64,000 bases of DNA from Niveibacterium sp. SC-1 (GTDB taxonomy: Bacteria; Pseudomonadota; Gammaproteobacteria; Burkholderiales; Rhodocyclaceae), in assembly GCF_038235435.1 (NCBI RefSeq), contig NZ_CP151275.1, positions 2,046,001 to 2,110,000 on the forward strand. Reading direction: 5' to 3'. A model generated the notes under the pieces. It worked only from the letters and a program-made list of their open reading frames with translations. It ran no database searches and was not told where the DNA came from. Below are positions 29,264 through 36,720 of the stretch, one piece after another. Made by a program: the position numbers and the translations under genes. The stretch's first letter is position 1; every line of letters starts with the position of its first letter.

Positions 29264-29653
29264 ATGTCCGATCCCAAAATGAAATTCCTTGTCGTCGACG
29301 ATTTTTCGACCATGCGCCGGATCGTGCGCAACCTGCTCAAGGAACTGGGCTACACGAACGTGGACGAGGCCGAGGACGGCGCCGTCGGGCTGCAGAAACT
29401 GCAGGGCGGCGGGTTCGACTTCGTGGTGACCGACTGGAACATGCCCAACATGACCGGTATCGAACTGCTGCAGGCGATCCGCGCCAACGCTCAGCTCAAG
29501 GACCTGCCGGTGCTGATGATTACGGCCGAGGCCAAGAAGGAAAACATCATCCTCGCCGCACAGGCCGGTGCCAGCGGCTACATCGTCAAACCCTTCACGG
29601 CTGCGACGCTTTCCGAAAAGCTCGGAAAGATCTTCGAAAAGCTCGGCAAGTGA
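29264..29653 (+). CDS. cheY: Chemotaxis response regulator CheY
   Basis: A 129-aa single-domain receiver, very like E. coli CheY. Acidic pocket in [21 protein letters not shown], phospho-acceptor Asp in [13 protein letters not shown], Thr in [20 protein letters not shown] and Lys in [11 protein letters not shown]. CheY-P binds FliM at the flagellar switch and is dephosphorylated with help from CheZ, encoded 53 bases downstream. Ribosome site before ATG 29264 is CCGGAGAA. Confidence 0.97.
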   Translation: MSDPKMKFLVVDDFSTMRRIVRNLLKELGYTNVDEAEDGAVGLQKLQGGGFDFVVTDWNMPNMTGIELLQAIRANAQLKDLPVLMITAEAKKENIILAAQAGASGYIVKPFTAATLSEKLGKIFEKLGK

Positions 29654-29706
29654 TCGCGGTTCGTCCGCACTCGCTCCATACCAGATAGAGATACGGGAGC
29701 CTGAAA

Positions 29707-30561
29707 ATGGCAAAACGTCCCACGAACGACGCGTCCGGTGACAACGACGACCTGCAGGCCCTGTTCGACAGCATCGCCAGCGAATCCGCTCAGCCCAAGC
29801 CTGCGCCCGCCGCCGCGGCCGATTCCGGCGGCGGCGACAACGATGAGCTGCAGGCCCTGTTCGACTCCGTGGCCTCCAATCAAGGCGATGCCCCGAACGT
29901 GATCGAAGGCCAGGCGCGTGAAGTGCCCAGCGATGCACCGCAGACCGCCGAAGAAAAGCGCGACTCGGTGTTTCACAAGATCGGGCAGATGACTCGCGTC
30001 CTGCACGACACCTTGCGCGAGCTCGGTTATGACCGCGTGCTGGAAGAGACTGCGCGCCAGATTCCGGACGCACGCCAGCGCCTGAACTACATCGCGAGCA
30101 TGACCGAGCAGGCGGCAAGCCGTGTGCTCAACGCGACCGACGTGGCCAAGCCGATCCAGGAGCAGCTCCAGACGGACGCCGAGGCGCTCAACGAACGCTG
30201 GAACAAGCTCTACGCGAAAGAGCTGTCCGTCGACGACTTCAAGGCCCTGGCGGGCGAGACGCATGCCTTCATCGGCAAGGCGGCCAACGACGCCAAGGTG
30301 GTCGACGCCCAGCTGCTCGAGATCATGATGGCCCAGGACTTCCAGGACCTGACCGGTCAGGTGATCAAGAAGATCGTCGACATGGCTGCGGTCCTCGAAG
30401 ACGGCCTGCTGAACGTCCTCATCGAAGTGATGCCGGACCACAAGCGAAGCTCGGCGAGCGAAGGTCTGCTCAACGGCCCGGTCGTGAGCAGCGAAGGTCG
30501 CGAGGACATCGTGGCCAATCAGGAGCAGGTCGACGATCTGCTCGAAAGCCTTGGATTCTGA
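29707..30561 (+). CDS. cheZ: CheY phosphatase CheZ with duplicated N-terminal motif
   Basis: A 284-aa protein, longer than E. coli CheZ (214). The core four-helix region (~75-230) holds the catalytic segment MAQDFQDLTGQVIKK, whose Gln inserts into the CheY active site. The end, NQEQVDDLLESLGF, is the CheY-tethering helix of CheZ. The extra N-terminus carries two near-identical units, DNDDLQALFDSIAS (12-25) and DNDELQALFDSVAS (44-57), split by a Pro/Ala linker. These resemble the CheZ tail and the CheY-binding N-terminus of FliM, so they may be additional CheY docking peptides (inference). Confidence 0.93.
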   Translation: MAKRPTNDASGDNDDLQALFDSIASESAQPKPAPAAAADSGGGDNDELQALFDSVASNQGDAPNVIEGQAREVPSDAPQTAEEKRDSVFHKIGQMTRVLHDTLRELGYDRVLEETARQIPDARQRLNYIASMTEQAASRVLNATDVAKPIQEQLQTDAEALNERWNKLYAKELSVDDFKALAGETHAFIGKAANDAKVVDAQLLEIMMAQDFQDLTGQVIKKIVDMAAVLEDGLLNVLIEVMPDHKRSSASEGLLNGPVVSSEGREDIVANQEQVDDLLESLGF

Positions 30562-30583
30562 GCACGGACTGAAACGTCCGTGC
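30562..30583 (+). other. Stem-loop between cheZ and cheA
   Basis: GCACGGAC (30562-30569) pairs perfectly with GTCCGTGC (30576-30583) around TGAAAC, starting right after the cheZ stop. There is no T-run, so it is more likely an RNA-stability or expression-tuning element than a full terminator. Confidence 0.5.
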
Positions 30584-30629
30584 GTGGTGGTAACCCGATT
30601 GAAACTGATTTGCCGATGCGGAGCGCGTC

Positions 30630-32516
30630 ATGAGTGAATTTGGCGGCATGGAAGACCTGCTGCAGGACTTCCTGATCGAGGCCGGCGACCTGCTGTCCGG
30701 TGTCGACAACAAACTCGTGGATCTCGAGCGTGCGCCCGGTGACACTGGACTGCTCAACGAGATCTTCCGCGGCTTCCATACCATCAAGGGTGGGGCCGGG
30801 TTCCTCAATGCGACGGAGCTGGTGACCCTGTGTCACCTCACCGAGAACCTGTTCGACAAGCTGCGCAACGTCGAGCTGCGGGTCACGCCGGAGATGATGG
30901 ACGTGATCATGGCGGCGACCGGTTCGGTGCGCGACATGTTCGGCTACCTCGAACGCGGCGTGCAGCCGCCGGCCGCGGACCGCGGCCTGATCGAGGACCT
31001 CAAGCTTGCGATCGCCGGGCAACTGGTCGCTGGCACGCCCAAGGCCGCTCCGGTGGCTGCGCCGACCAAGGAAACCGCGCTGGTGCCGGTGGTCCGTGCG
31101 GCGGTGGGTGCAGATGGCCTGGACTGGGACGCGCTCTACGCCGCAGTGACCGGCGCGGCCGCACCAGCGGTCGTCGAGGATTCCCTGCTGGGCAAGGACC
31201 CGGAAGAGATCATTACGGCCGCGATCGGCCGCCGCGCTTCGGACAAGCCGGGCTACGGCGGTCCTGTGGGGCGCCGCGAGGGCGAGCGCCAGCGCGACAA
31301 TTCGATCCGCGTGGATACCGCGCGCCTGGACCAGGTCCTGAACCTGTCCGGCGAAATCGGCCTGACCAAGAACCGCCTGAACGCCTTGCGCTCGGACATC
31401 CTGGCCGGTCGCGCAGATTCCGAAACCCTGCATGCGCTCGACGTGGCGGTGAGCCAGCTCGATCTGCTGGTTTCCGACCTGCAGAACGCGGTCATGAAGA
31501 CGCGGATGCAGCCGATCGGACGCCTGTTCCAGAAGTATCCGCGTATCGCACGCGACCTCGCGCGTGGTCTGGGCAAGGACGTCGAGCTGCAGCTGCTCGG
31601 TGAAGAGACCGAAATCGACAAGACGATGATCGAGGATCTCTCAGATCCGATCATCCACCTGATCCGCAACGCGGTAGACCACGGTGTCGAGCCGATCGGT
31701 GATCGCCTCTCGGCGGGCAAGCCGGAGAAATCCATCGTGCGCCTGGAGGCGCGCCAGGAGGGCGACCACATCGTCATCATCGTGGCTGACGACGGCCGCG
31801 GCATGAACGCGGAACGCCTGCGTGCCAAGGCGGTGGAGAAAGGCCTCATCTCCGACGAGGAGGCCAACGTCATGGACGAACGCCAGAGCTACAACCTGGT
31901 GTTCCTGCCCGGATTCTCGACGGCGGCGCAAGTGTCCGACGTGTCGGGTCGCGGTGTCGGCATGGATGTGGTGAAGACCAACATCCTGAAGCTCAACGGC
32001 ACGATCGACATCCGTTCCGCGCAGGGCAAGGGCACGACTTTCACGATCTCGCTGCCGCTGACCTTGGCGATCCTGCCGGTGCTGGTGGTGCGGCTGGCCG
32101 ATCAGCCCTTCGCCGTTCCGCTGTCGATGGTTCGCGAGATCCTGCCGATCGAAGCTCAGCACGTGCAGGAAGTTGGCGGCCGCGCGACGATGGTGGTGCG
32201 CGGCGAGGTGTTGCCGATCTACACGCTGTCGGGCCTGCTCGGCTGGCCGCAGGACTACACGCCCGAATACGGTGTCCTCATGCAGACGGCCGAGCGCAAC
32301 TATGTGCTGGCAATCGACACCTTCGCCGGTCGCGAGGATGCGGTCATCAAGTCGCTCGACGCTTTCCGCCCGAAGGGCGTGGCAGGGGTGACGACGCTGG
32401 CCAACGGTCAGATCGTACTGATCCTCGACATGAAGGAACTGCTCGCTACCTCTCTGGAGCAGGGCGGCACCACCCGCGAGGAGCTGCTGCGCAAGCGCCT
32501 GGCCGTGGCGGCCTGA
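30630..32516 (+). CDS. cheA: Chemotaxis histidine kinase CheA
   Basis: A 628-aa kinase. P1 phosphotransfer domain with FHTIKGGAGFLNA (His50); then a ~110-residue Pro/Ala linker containing DWDALYAAVTG, with no obvious P2 CheY-binding domain; P3 dimerisation from ~224 (SIRVDTARLDQVLNLSGE); P4 ATPase with N-box HLIRNAVDHG (~344), VADDGRGMN (~385) and GRGVGMDVVKTN (~441); P5 CheW-like regulatory domain from ~495. It phosphorylates CheY and the CheV receivers. It ends the cluster at a strong terminator; no cheW, cheR or cheB follows. Confidence 0.96.
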   Translation: MSEFGGMEDLLQDFLIEAGDLLSGVDNKLVDLERAPGDTGLLNEIFRGFHTIKGGAGFLNATELVTLCHLTENLFDKLRNVELRVTPEMMDVIMAATGSVRDMFGYLERGVQPPAADRGLIEDLKLAIAGQLVAGTPKAAPVAAPTKETALVPVVRAAVGADGLDWDALYAAVTGAAAPAVVEDSLLGKDPEEIITAAIGRRASDKPGYGGPVGRREGERQRDNSIRVDTARLDQVLNLSGEIGLTKNRLNALRSDILAGRADSETLHALDVAVSQLDLLVSDLQNAVMKTRMQPIGRLFQKYPRIARDLARGLGKDVELQLLGEETEIDKTMIEDLSDPIIHLIRNAVDHGVEPIGDRLSAGKPEKSIVRLEARQEGDHIVIIVADDGRGMNAERLRAKAVEKGLISDEEANVMDERQSYNLVFLPGFSTAAQVSDVSGRGVGMDVVKTNILKLNGTIDIRSAQGKGTTFTISLPLTLAILPVLVVRLADQPFAVPLSMVREILPIEAQHVQEVGGRATMVVRGEVLPIYTLSGLLGWPQDYTPEYGVLMQTAERNYVLAIDTFAGREDAVIKSLDAFRPKGVAGVTTLANGQIVLILDMKELLATSLEQGGTTREELLRKRLAVAA

Positions 32517-32557
32517 GCCGCGGCGCGCGACAGCACGCGAAATCATGCCGGCATCAA

Positions 32558-32590
32558 AAGAAAAGGCCGCTCGTTGAGCGGCCTTTTCTT
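32558..32590. terminator. Bidirectional terminator after cheA
   Basis: A perfect 15-bp stem: AAGAAAAGGCCGCTC (32558-32572) with GAGCGGCCTTTTCTT (32576-32590) around GTT. It also serves the converging NlpC/P60 gene. Confidence 0.88.
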
Positions 32591-32647
32591 ATTGCATTCG
32601 TCAGGTTTGCAGCGGATGAACCCGCGCGGCAGCTGTCGCGCCTAGGG

Positions 32648-33205
32648 TCAGCGAACAGAAGTCTCGTTGGCCGACATGGCCGACGGCGCGTTGTCACCTT
32701 CGAGCAGCCGGCGCGCGCCCTTGAAGCGGGCCCGCCAGTAGTCGCTGTCCATACTCTCGACGCGGACCTTGCCACCGGCGGAAGGCGAGTGGAGGAACTG
32801 GTTGTCGCCAAGATAGATGCCGACGTGCGAGAAGGTCTGGCGCATCGTCTTGAAGAAAACCAGGTCGCCCGGCTTGAGTTCAGAGCGCTTGACCTGTTCG
32901 CCGCGCTGGGCGATTTCCTTCGCGGTGCGCGGCAGGTCCAGACCCAGGGCATCGGAGAACACGCGGCGCACGAGGCCGCTGCAATCGAAGCCGCTTTCCG
33001 GGGTCGTGCCGCCAAAGCGATAGCGGATCCCCAGATACTGCAGGCCGGCGCTCATGAGCTGTTCCACGCCACCTTGGTCGGCTGCCGGCGCAGGCGCGGG
33101 CAGGGCTGCTTCCGGAGAAGCAACGACTTCGGTGGGGGCTGCCTGGGCGGCACTGCCAAGGCATGCAAACAGGATGATCAGCCGCTGAGCGGTCTTAAAA
33201 CGCAT
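32648..33205 (-). CDS. NlpC/P60 family cell-wall endopeptidase
   Basis: A 185-aa exported C40 peptidase. A signal peptide ends near AQAAP; a short Ala/Pro linker is followed by the catalytic domain (~65-165): YLGIRYRFGGTTPESGFDCSGLVRRVF with the nucleophile Cys, LKPGDLVFFKTMRQTFSHVGIYLGDNQFLHSPSAGG with His and the third polar residue. Such enzymes cut D-Glu-dAP bonds in peptidoglycan stems. No lipobox is clear. It is a single gene converging with cheA, and the proximity is probably accidental. Confidence 0.92.
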   Translation of the reverse strand: MRFKTAQRLIILFACLGSAAQAAPTEVVASPEAALPAPAPAADQGGVEQLMSAGLQYLGIRYRFGGTTPESGFDCSGLVRRVFSDALGLDLPRTAKEIAQRGEQVKRSELKPGDLVFFKTMRQTFSHVGIYLGDNQFLHSPSAGGKVRVESMDSDYWRARFKGARRLLEGDNAPSAMSANETSVR

Positions 33206-33377
33206 CGGCGGACTTTAACGGTGGATGACAGCCAAGTAAACCCTTGATTTGTATCGCTGAGCGGTGCATGCGTGCCGCTCATCGGTCATGGACGGGCACC
33301 ACTCTTCCCGCTGTAGGAAGCCGGCCTACAATCGCGCCCACCCGAGATTGCGGGTGCCTACGGAACGTGCCGAATCC

Positions 33378-33917
33378 ATGCTCGTTGCAGGACTGCTGAT
33401 CTTCCTGGGGCTTCTCAGCCTCTGCGTCTGGCTGTATCTGCGCAGCCGCGATTCATTTGCCCGCATGCGCGACGAAAGTGCCGCGCGCGAGGCGCAGTTT
33501 TTCGCCGCGACGGCCGCCGCAGCGGCGGGCAAGGACGTACCCGCGTCCGAAGCGAATTCACCTTTGCCTGAGCTGAGTCTGCGCGAGAGCTCCGTGCTCG
33601 ACCGGCAGGAACGCCTGGTCTATCTGCTGCTCAAGGTGGCGCTGCCCGAGTGCGAAATTCTTGCGCGCGTTGACGCCTTGCGCCTGCTGCCGCTCACCGA
33701 GGGGATCTCGCCCTTTGTCATCGATTTCATGGTGTGCGGTAGGGACTTCAAGCCGCTGGCGGCGATTGACCTGGATCGGTCGGAGCGCCCGGAGGTCGCG
33801 GGTCGGGCACGGCGTGTGCAGCTCCTGCGGCGCGCGGGGTTGCGGTTCCTGGTCTGGCGCTTCGACGAGCTGCCGGCCCGCGCAGACGTGCGCCCGTTGG
33901 TGCTCGGTCAGACCTGA
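33378..33917 (+). CDS. Membrane-anchored DUF2726 protein
   Basis: A 179-aa protein. One N-terminal transmembrane helix (LVAGLLIFLGLLSLCVWLYL) and an Ala-rich stalk lead to a DUF2726 domain (~70-175) with LLLKVALPECEILARVDALRLLP, FVIDFMVCGRDFKPLAAIDLD and LRRAGLRFLVWRFDELP. DUF2726 has a predicted restriction-endonuclease-like fold (D ... D-x-D pattern seen here), but no activity is established. ATG 33378 opens the membrane helix. The last bases overlap the 3' end of the DUF4212 gene on the other strand. Confidence 0.8.
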   Translation: MLVAGLLIFLGLLSLCVWLYLRSRDSFARMRDESAAREAQFFAATAAAAAGKDVPASEANSPLPELSLRESSVLDRQERLVYLLLKVALPECEILARVDALRLLPLTEGISPFVIDFMVCGRDFKPLAAIDLDRSERPEVAGRARRVQLLRRAGLRFLVWRFDELPARADVRPLVLGQT

Positions 33918-34198
33918 CCGGCTGACTTGCGTTCTTCGCGGTAGCGCCGGTCGAGCCGGTTCATCAATACGGTGTGCACCGCAACGATCGCGAGGAATAC
34001 CAGCAGCGCGCCCTGCGCTGCGAAGTAGAAGCCCAGCGGAAAGCCCATGAAACGCCATTGATTGAGCGTTCCGGGCATGAGGCTGGTCACTACGGTGACC
34101 GCCAGCCAGACCAGCAGCAAACTCAGCGTAAGGACCAGCGTGCGCCGCCAGTGGCGGCGCACGACAGGATCGCGCTGGCTGGCCGGCGCTTCGTTCAA
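33908..34198 (-). CDS. DUF4212 protein (small subunit of a sodium:solute symporter), orphan
   Basis: A 96-aa protein with two transmembrane helices: RTLVLTLSLLLVWLAVTVVTSL and GFPLGFYFAAQGALLVFLAIVAVHTVLMNRLDRRY. The GFPLGFYFAAQG signature is that of DUF4212, which is normally encoded directly ahead of a large ActP-type sodium:solute symporter subunit. No such gene is in the window. The start is TTG 34198, overlapping the PhoH stop as TTGA, so its translation is probably coupled to phoH. Confidence 0.8.
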   Translation of the reverse strand: MNEAPASQRDPVVRRHWRRTLVLTLSLLLVWLAVTVVTSLMPGTLNQWRFMGFPLGFYFAAQGALLVFLAIVAVHTVLMNRLDRRYREERKSAGQV

Positions 34199-35631
34199 AG
34201 CACTTCGCCCGCCCAGTCAGCGAGGCGGGAGCGCTCGCCACGTTGCAGGGTGATGTGCCCGTTGTGCTTCCAGCCTTTGAAGCGGTCGACCACGTAGGTC
34301 AGGCCGGAGCTGCCCTCGGTGAGGTAGGGGGTGTCGATCTGCGCGATGTTCCCGAGACATACGACTTTGGTGCCCGGGCCCGCACGGGTGATCAGCGTCT
34401 TCATCTGCTTGGGCGTCAGGTTCTGCGCCTCGTCGATGATCAGGAACTTGTTGATGAAGGTCCGGCCGCGCATGAAGTTGAGCGACTTGACCTTGATCCG
34501 GGTGCGGATGAGGTCCCGCGTGGCCGCGCGGCCCCAATCGCCGCCGTAGTGGCCGCCTTCCTCGGCGTTGCCATTGAGTACGTCGAGGTTGTCTTCCAGC
34601 GCACCCATCCACGGGGCCATCTTTTCCTCTTCCGTCCCGGGCAGGAAGCCGATGTCTTCGCCGACCGGCACGGTTACGCGGGTCATGATGATCTCGCTGT
34701 AGCGCTTGGTCTCCAGCACCTGCGTGAGCCCTGCTGCGAGTGTGAGCAAGGTCTTGCCGGTGCCGGCCTGCCCGAGCAGGGTGATGAAGTCGATCTCCGG
34801 ATTCATCAGCAGGTTGAGCGCGAAGTTCTGCTCGCGGTTACGCGAGGTGATGCCCCAGACGTTGTTCTTCTGGTGGCTGAAGTCGATCAGCGTCTCCAGC
34901 GTCGTGACCGGGCCGTTGCGGTCTTTGACCCAGGCGTAGAGCGGCTTCTCGCCCTCCTGGAAGACGAACTCGTTGATCTGCAGTTCCGCAGCCAGCGGGC
35001 CGCGGACCCGGTAGAAAGTCCGTCCGTTCTCCTTCCACGACTCCATGCCCTTGCCGTGGGTTTCCCAGAAGTCCGCCGGCAGCTCACGCAGGCCGGCGTA
35101 GAGCATGTCGGTGTCTTCGAGGACCTTGTCGTTGAAGTAGTCCTGCGCTTCCAGGTTCATCGCACGCGCCTTGATGCGCATGTTGATGTCCTTGGAAACC
35201 AGGATCACCGGTCGATCGGCGTGCAGTTTCTGCAGGTGATAGACAACGGCCAGGATCAGGTTGTCAGCCTTGCCGGTGGGCAGGTTTACCGGGAGTTCCG
35301 AAGGAATCGCCTCGGTCTGCAGGAACAGGCGTCCGCTTGCCAGTTCCTTCGAAGGGCCTGCCAGTGGGATGCCGGCCTCGATCGCTTCGGGCGCGGTCGA
35401 CACGATCTCGTCCATGGTCCGGCTCGCCTGGCGCACGTTGCGCGAGACTTCCGACATGCCTTTCTTGTGCGCGTCGAGTTCTTCCAGGGTCTGGATCGGC
35501 ACGAAGACATCGTGCTCCTCGAAGCGGTAGAGGCAGGTCGGGTCGTGCATCAGCACGTTGGTGTCCAGCACGAAGAGCTTGATTCTCGTGTCGGTGGAGT
35601 CGGTGGCTTTCGGTTGGCGTTTGGCGTTCAT
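34195..35631 (-). CDS. phoH: PIN-PhoH fusion ATPase
   Basis: A 478-aa protein. The N-terminal PIN domain (~18-160) begins IKLFVLDTNVLMHDPTCLYRFEEHDVFVPIQTLEELDAHKKG with the acidic residues of a PIN RNase. The PhoH ATPase (~230-470) has Walker A GQAGTGKTLLTLAAG, Walker B FLIIDEAQNLTPKQMKTL and GNIAQIDTPYL. PhoH2-type PIN-PhoH proteins have been described as ATP-dependent RNA helicase-RNases; the role in this organism is unknown. The frame continues upstream of ATG 35631 but matches nothing there. The peroxiredoxin gene ends 47 bases upstream. Confidence 0.93.
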   Translation of the reverse strand: MNAKRQPKATDSTDTRIKLFVLDTNVLMHDPTCLYRFEEHDVFVPIQTLEELDAHKKGMSEVSRNVRQASRTMDEIVSTAPEAIEAGIPLAGPSKELASGRLFLQTEAIPSELPVNLPTGKADNLILAVVYHLQKLHADRPVILVSKDINMRIKARAMNLEAQDYFNDKVLEDTDMLYAGLRELPADFWETHGKGMESWKENGRTFYRVRGPLAAELQINEFVFQEGEKPLYAWVKDRNGPVTTLETLIDFSHQKNNVWGITSRNREQNFALNLLMNPEIDFITLLGQAGTGKTLLTLAAGLTQVLETKRYSEIIMTRVTVPVGEDIGFLPGTEEEKMAPWMGALEDNLDVLNGNAEEGGHYGGDWGRAATRDLIRTRIKVKSLNFMRGRTFINKFLIIDEAQNLTPKQMKTLITRAGPGTKVVCLGNIAQIDTPYLTEGSSGLTYVVDRFKGWKHNGHITLQRGERSRLADWAGEVL

Positions 35632-35678
35632 GGCGGGCTCGCTAACAAAGGCGTTGGGCAGAATCAATAACCGGAAGC

Positions 35679-36134
35679 TCAAGGTCGGGAGATCGTGTCG
35701 AGCACCTCCTGGGCATGCCCGGGAACCTTCACGCCTCGCCATTCGTGGCGCAGGATTCCCTGCTTGTCGATAAGGAAAGTGCTGCGCTCGATGCCGCGCA
35801 CCTGCTTGCCATACATGTTCTTCATCTTCATGACGCCATAGGCCTGGCAAGCCGCCTCGTCCGGATCGGACAGCAGCTCGAAGGGGAAGCCCATCTTGGT
35901 CTTGAAGTTCTCGTGGGTGCGTACGCTGTCGCGCGAGATACCCAGGACGACGCAATCCCGGGCCGCAAACTGCTCGTGCAGGTCGCGGAACTGCTCACCT
36001 TCCTTGGTGCAGCCGGGGGTGTTGTCTTTGGGGTAGAAGTAGAGGACGACGATGCGGCCTGCGAGGCCGGCGAGGGAGATAGTCTGGTTGCCGGTGGCGG
36101 GGAGTGAGAAGGCCGGTGCGCTCTGGCCGATCAT
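35679..36134 (-). CDS. bcp: Thioredoxin-dependent thiol peroxidase (BCP-type peroxiredoxin)
   Basis: A 151-aa peroxiredoxin Q/BCP. The peroxidatic Cys is in YFYPKDNTPGCTKEGEQF (PxxxT/SxxC motif), and the second Cys five residues later in BCP proteins is replaced by Glu-type residues; the Arg/Phe of the active site are in FPFELLSDPDEAACQAYGV, which contains another Cys. It reduces hydroperoxides with thioredoxin. Length is typical. It lies upstream of phoH on the same strand and may share its transcript. Confidence 0.93.
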   Translation of the reverse strand: MIGQSAPAFSLPATGNQTISLAGLAGRIVVLYFYPKDNTPGCTKEGEQFRDLHEQFAARDCVVLGISRDSVRTHENFKTKMGFPFELLSDPDEAACQAYGVMKMKNMYGKQVRGIERSTFLIDKQGILRHEWRGVKVPGHAQEVLDTISRP

Positions 36135-36221
36135 TGCGGTCTCCGTGGTACGAGCGACCTCAGATTAGCCGAGCGCCGCCTGCGCCGCAATCGTCCATCC
36201 CCGGGCGGAATCCGATAAGCC

Positions 36222-36599
36222 TTATCGGGCTTCGATGATCAGGGCCGCTGCCACGTTGCGGCCTTCGCCGGCCAGGATGTTGTAAGTGCGACAGGCGGCT
36301 GCGGTATCCATGATCTCGAAGCCGCGTCCGCTTTCGATCAGCGGACGGAGCAGGGCGGGCGAGGGAAAGCGTTGCCGCGAACCGGTGCCGATCACCGTTA
36401 CGGTGGCGCCGATCTCGGCGACCTTCTGGAAATCGGCCTCGGTCAGCGCGGCGAACCCGAGTTCCGCCCAGGGCTCGACCAGCGCTTTCGGGGTCAGGAT
36501 CAGGCCGCGTCCCTTGTTTTCCCCGTTGATGGCGACGAATCCGGCGCCTTGGGCGGTAATGACGTTCATGCCCTCGGGGCGGTCGAGATCCAGATTCAT
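36222..36599 (-). CDS. Mth938-like domain (DUF498) protein
   Basis: A 125-aa protein with the Mth938/NDUFAF3-like fold: YNVITAQGAGFVAINGENKGRGLILTP-like N-terminal strand region, VTVIGTGSRQRFPSPALLRPLIESGRGFEIMDTAAACRTYNILAGEGRNVAAALI. The GTG..R.P and AC.TYN.L..EGR.V.AAL patterns define the family. Members include mitochondrial complex I assembly factors; the bacterial function is unproven. It is divergent from the aminotransferase gene with 121 bases between. Confidence 0.88.
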   Translation of the reverse strand: MNLDLDRPEGMNVITAQGAGFVAINGENKGRGLILTPKALVEPWAELGFAALTEADFQKVAEIGATVTVIGTGSRQRFPSPALLRPLIESGRGFEIMDTAAACRTYNILAGEGRNVAAALIIEAR

Positions 36600-36720
36600 G
36601 GAGACGTGCGCGATTTGCGGCTAAGGGGCTGGCGGGCTACGATTATAACCTTTTGATTTTCGGCGCCCCGTCCGCATTCCGGGCGTCTGGCAGGGCCGGA
36701 AATCCTTCAAGGAGAGCCTC

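Noticed and set aside
34195..35955. 108-residue N-terminal extension of PhoH
   Set aside because: Upstream of ATG 35631 the frame overlaps the bcp gene and does not resemble PIN-PhoH proteins.
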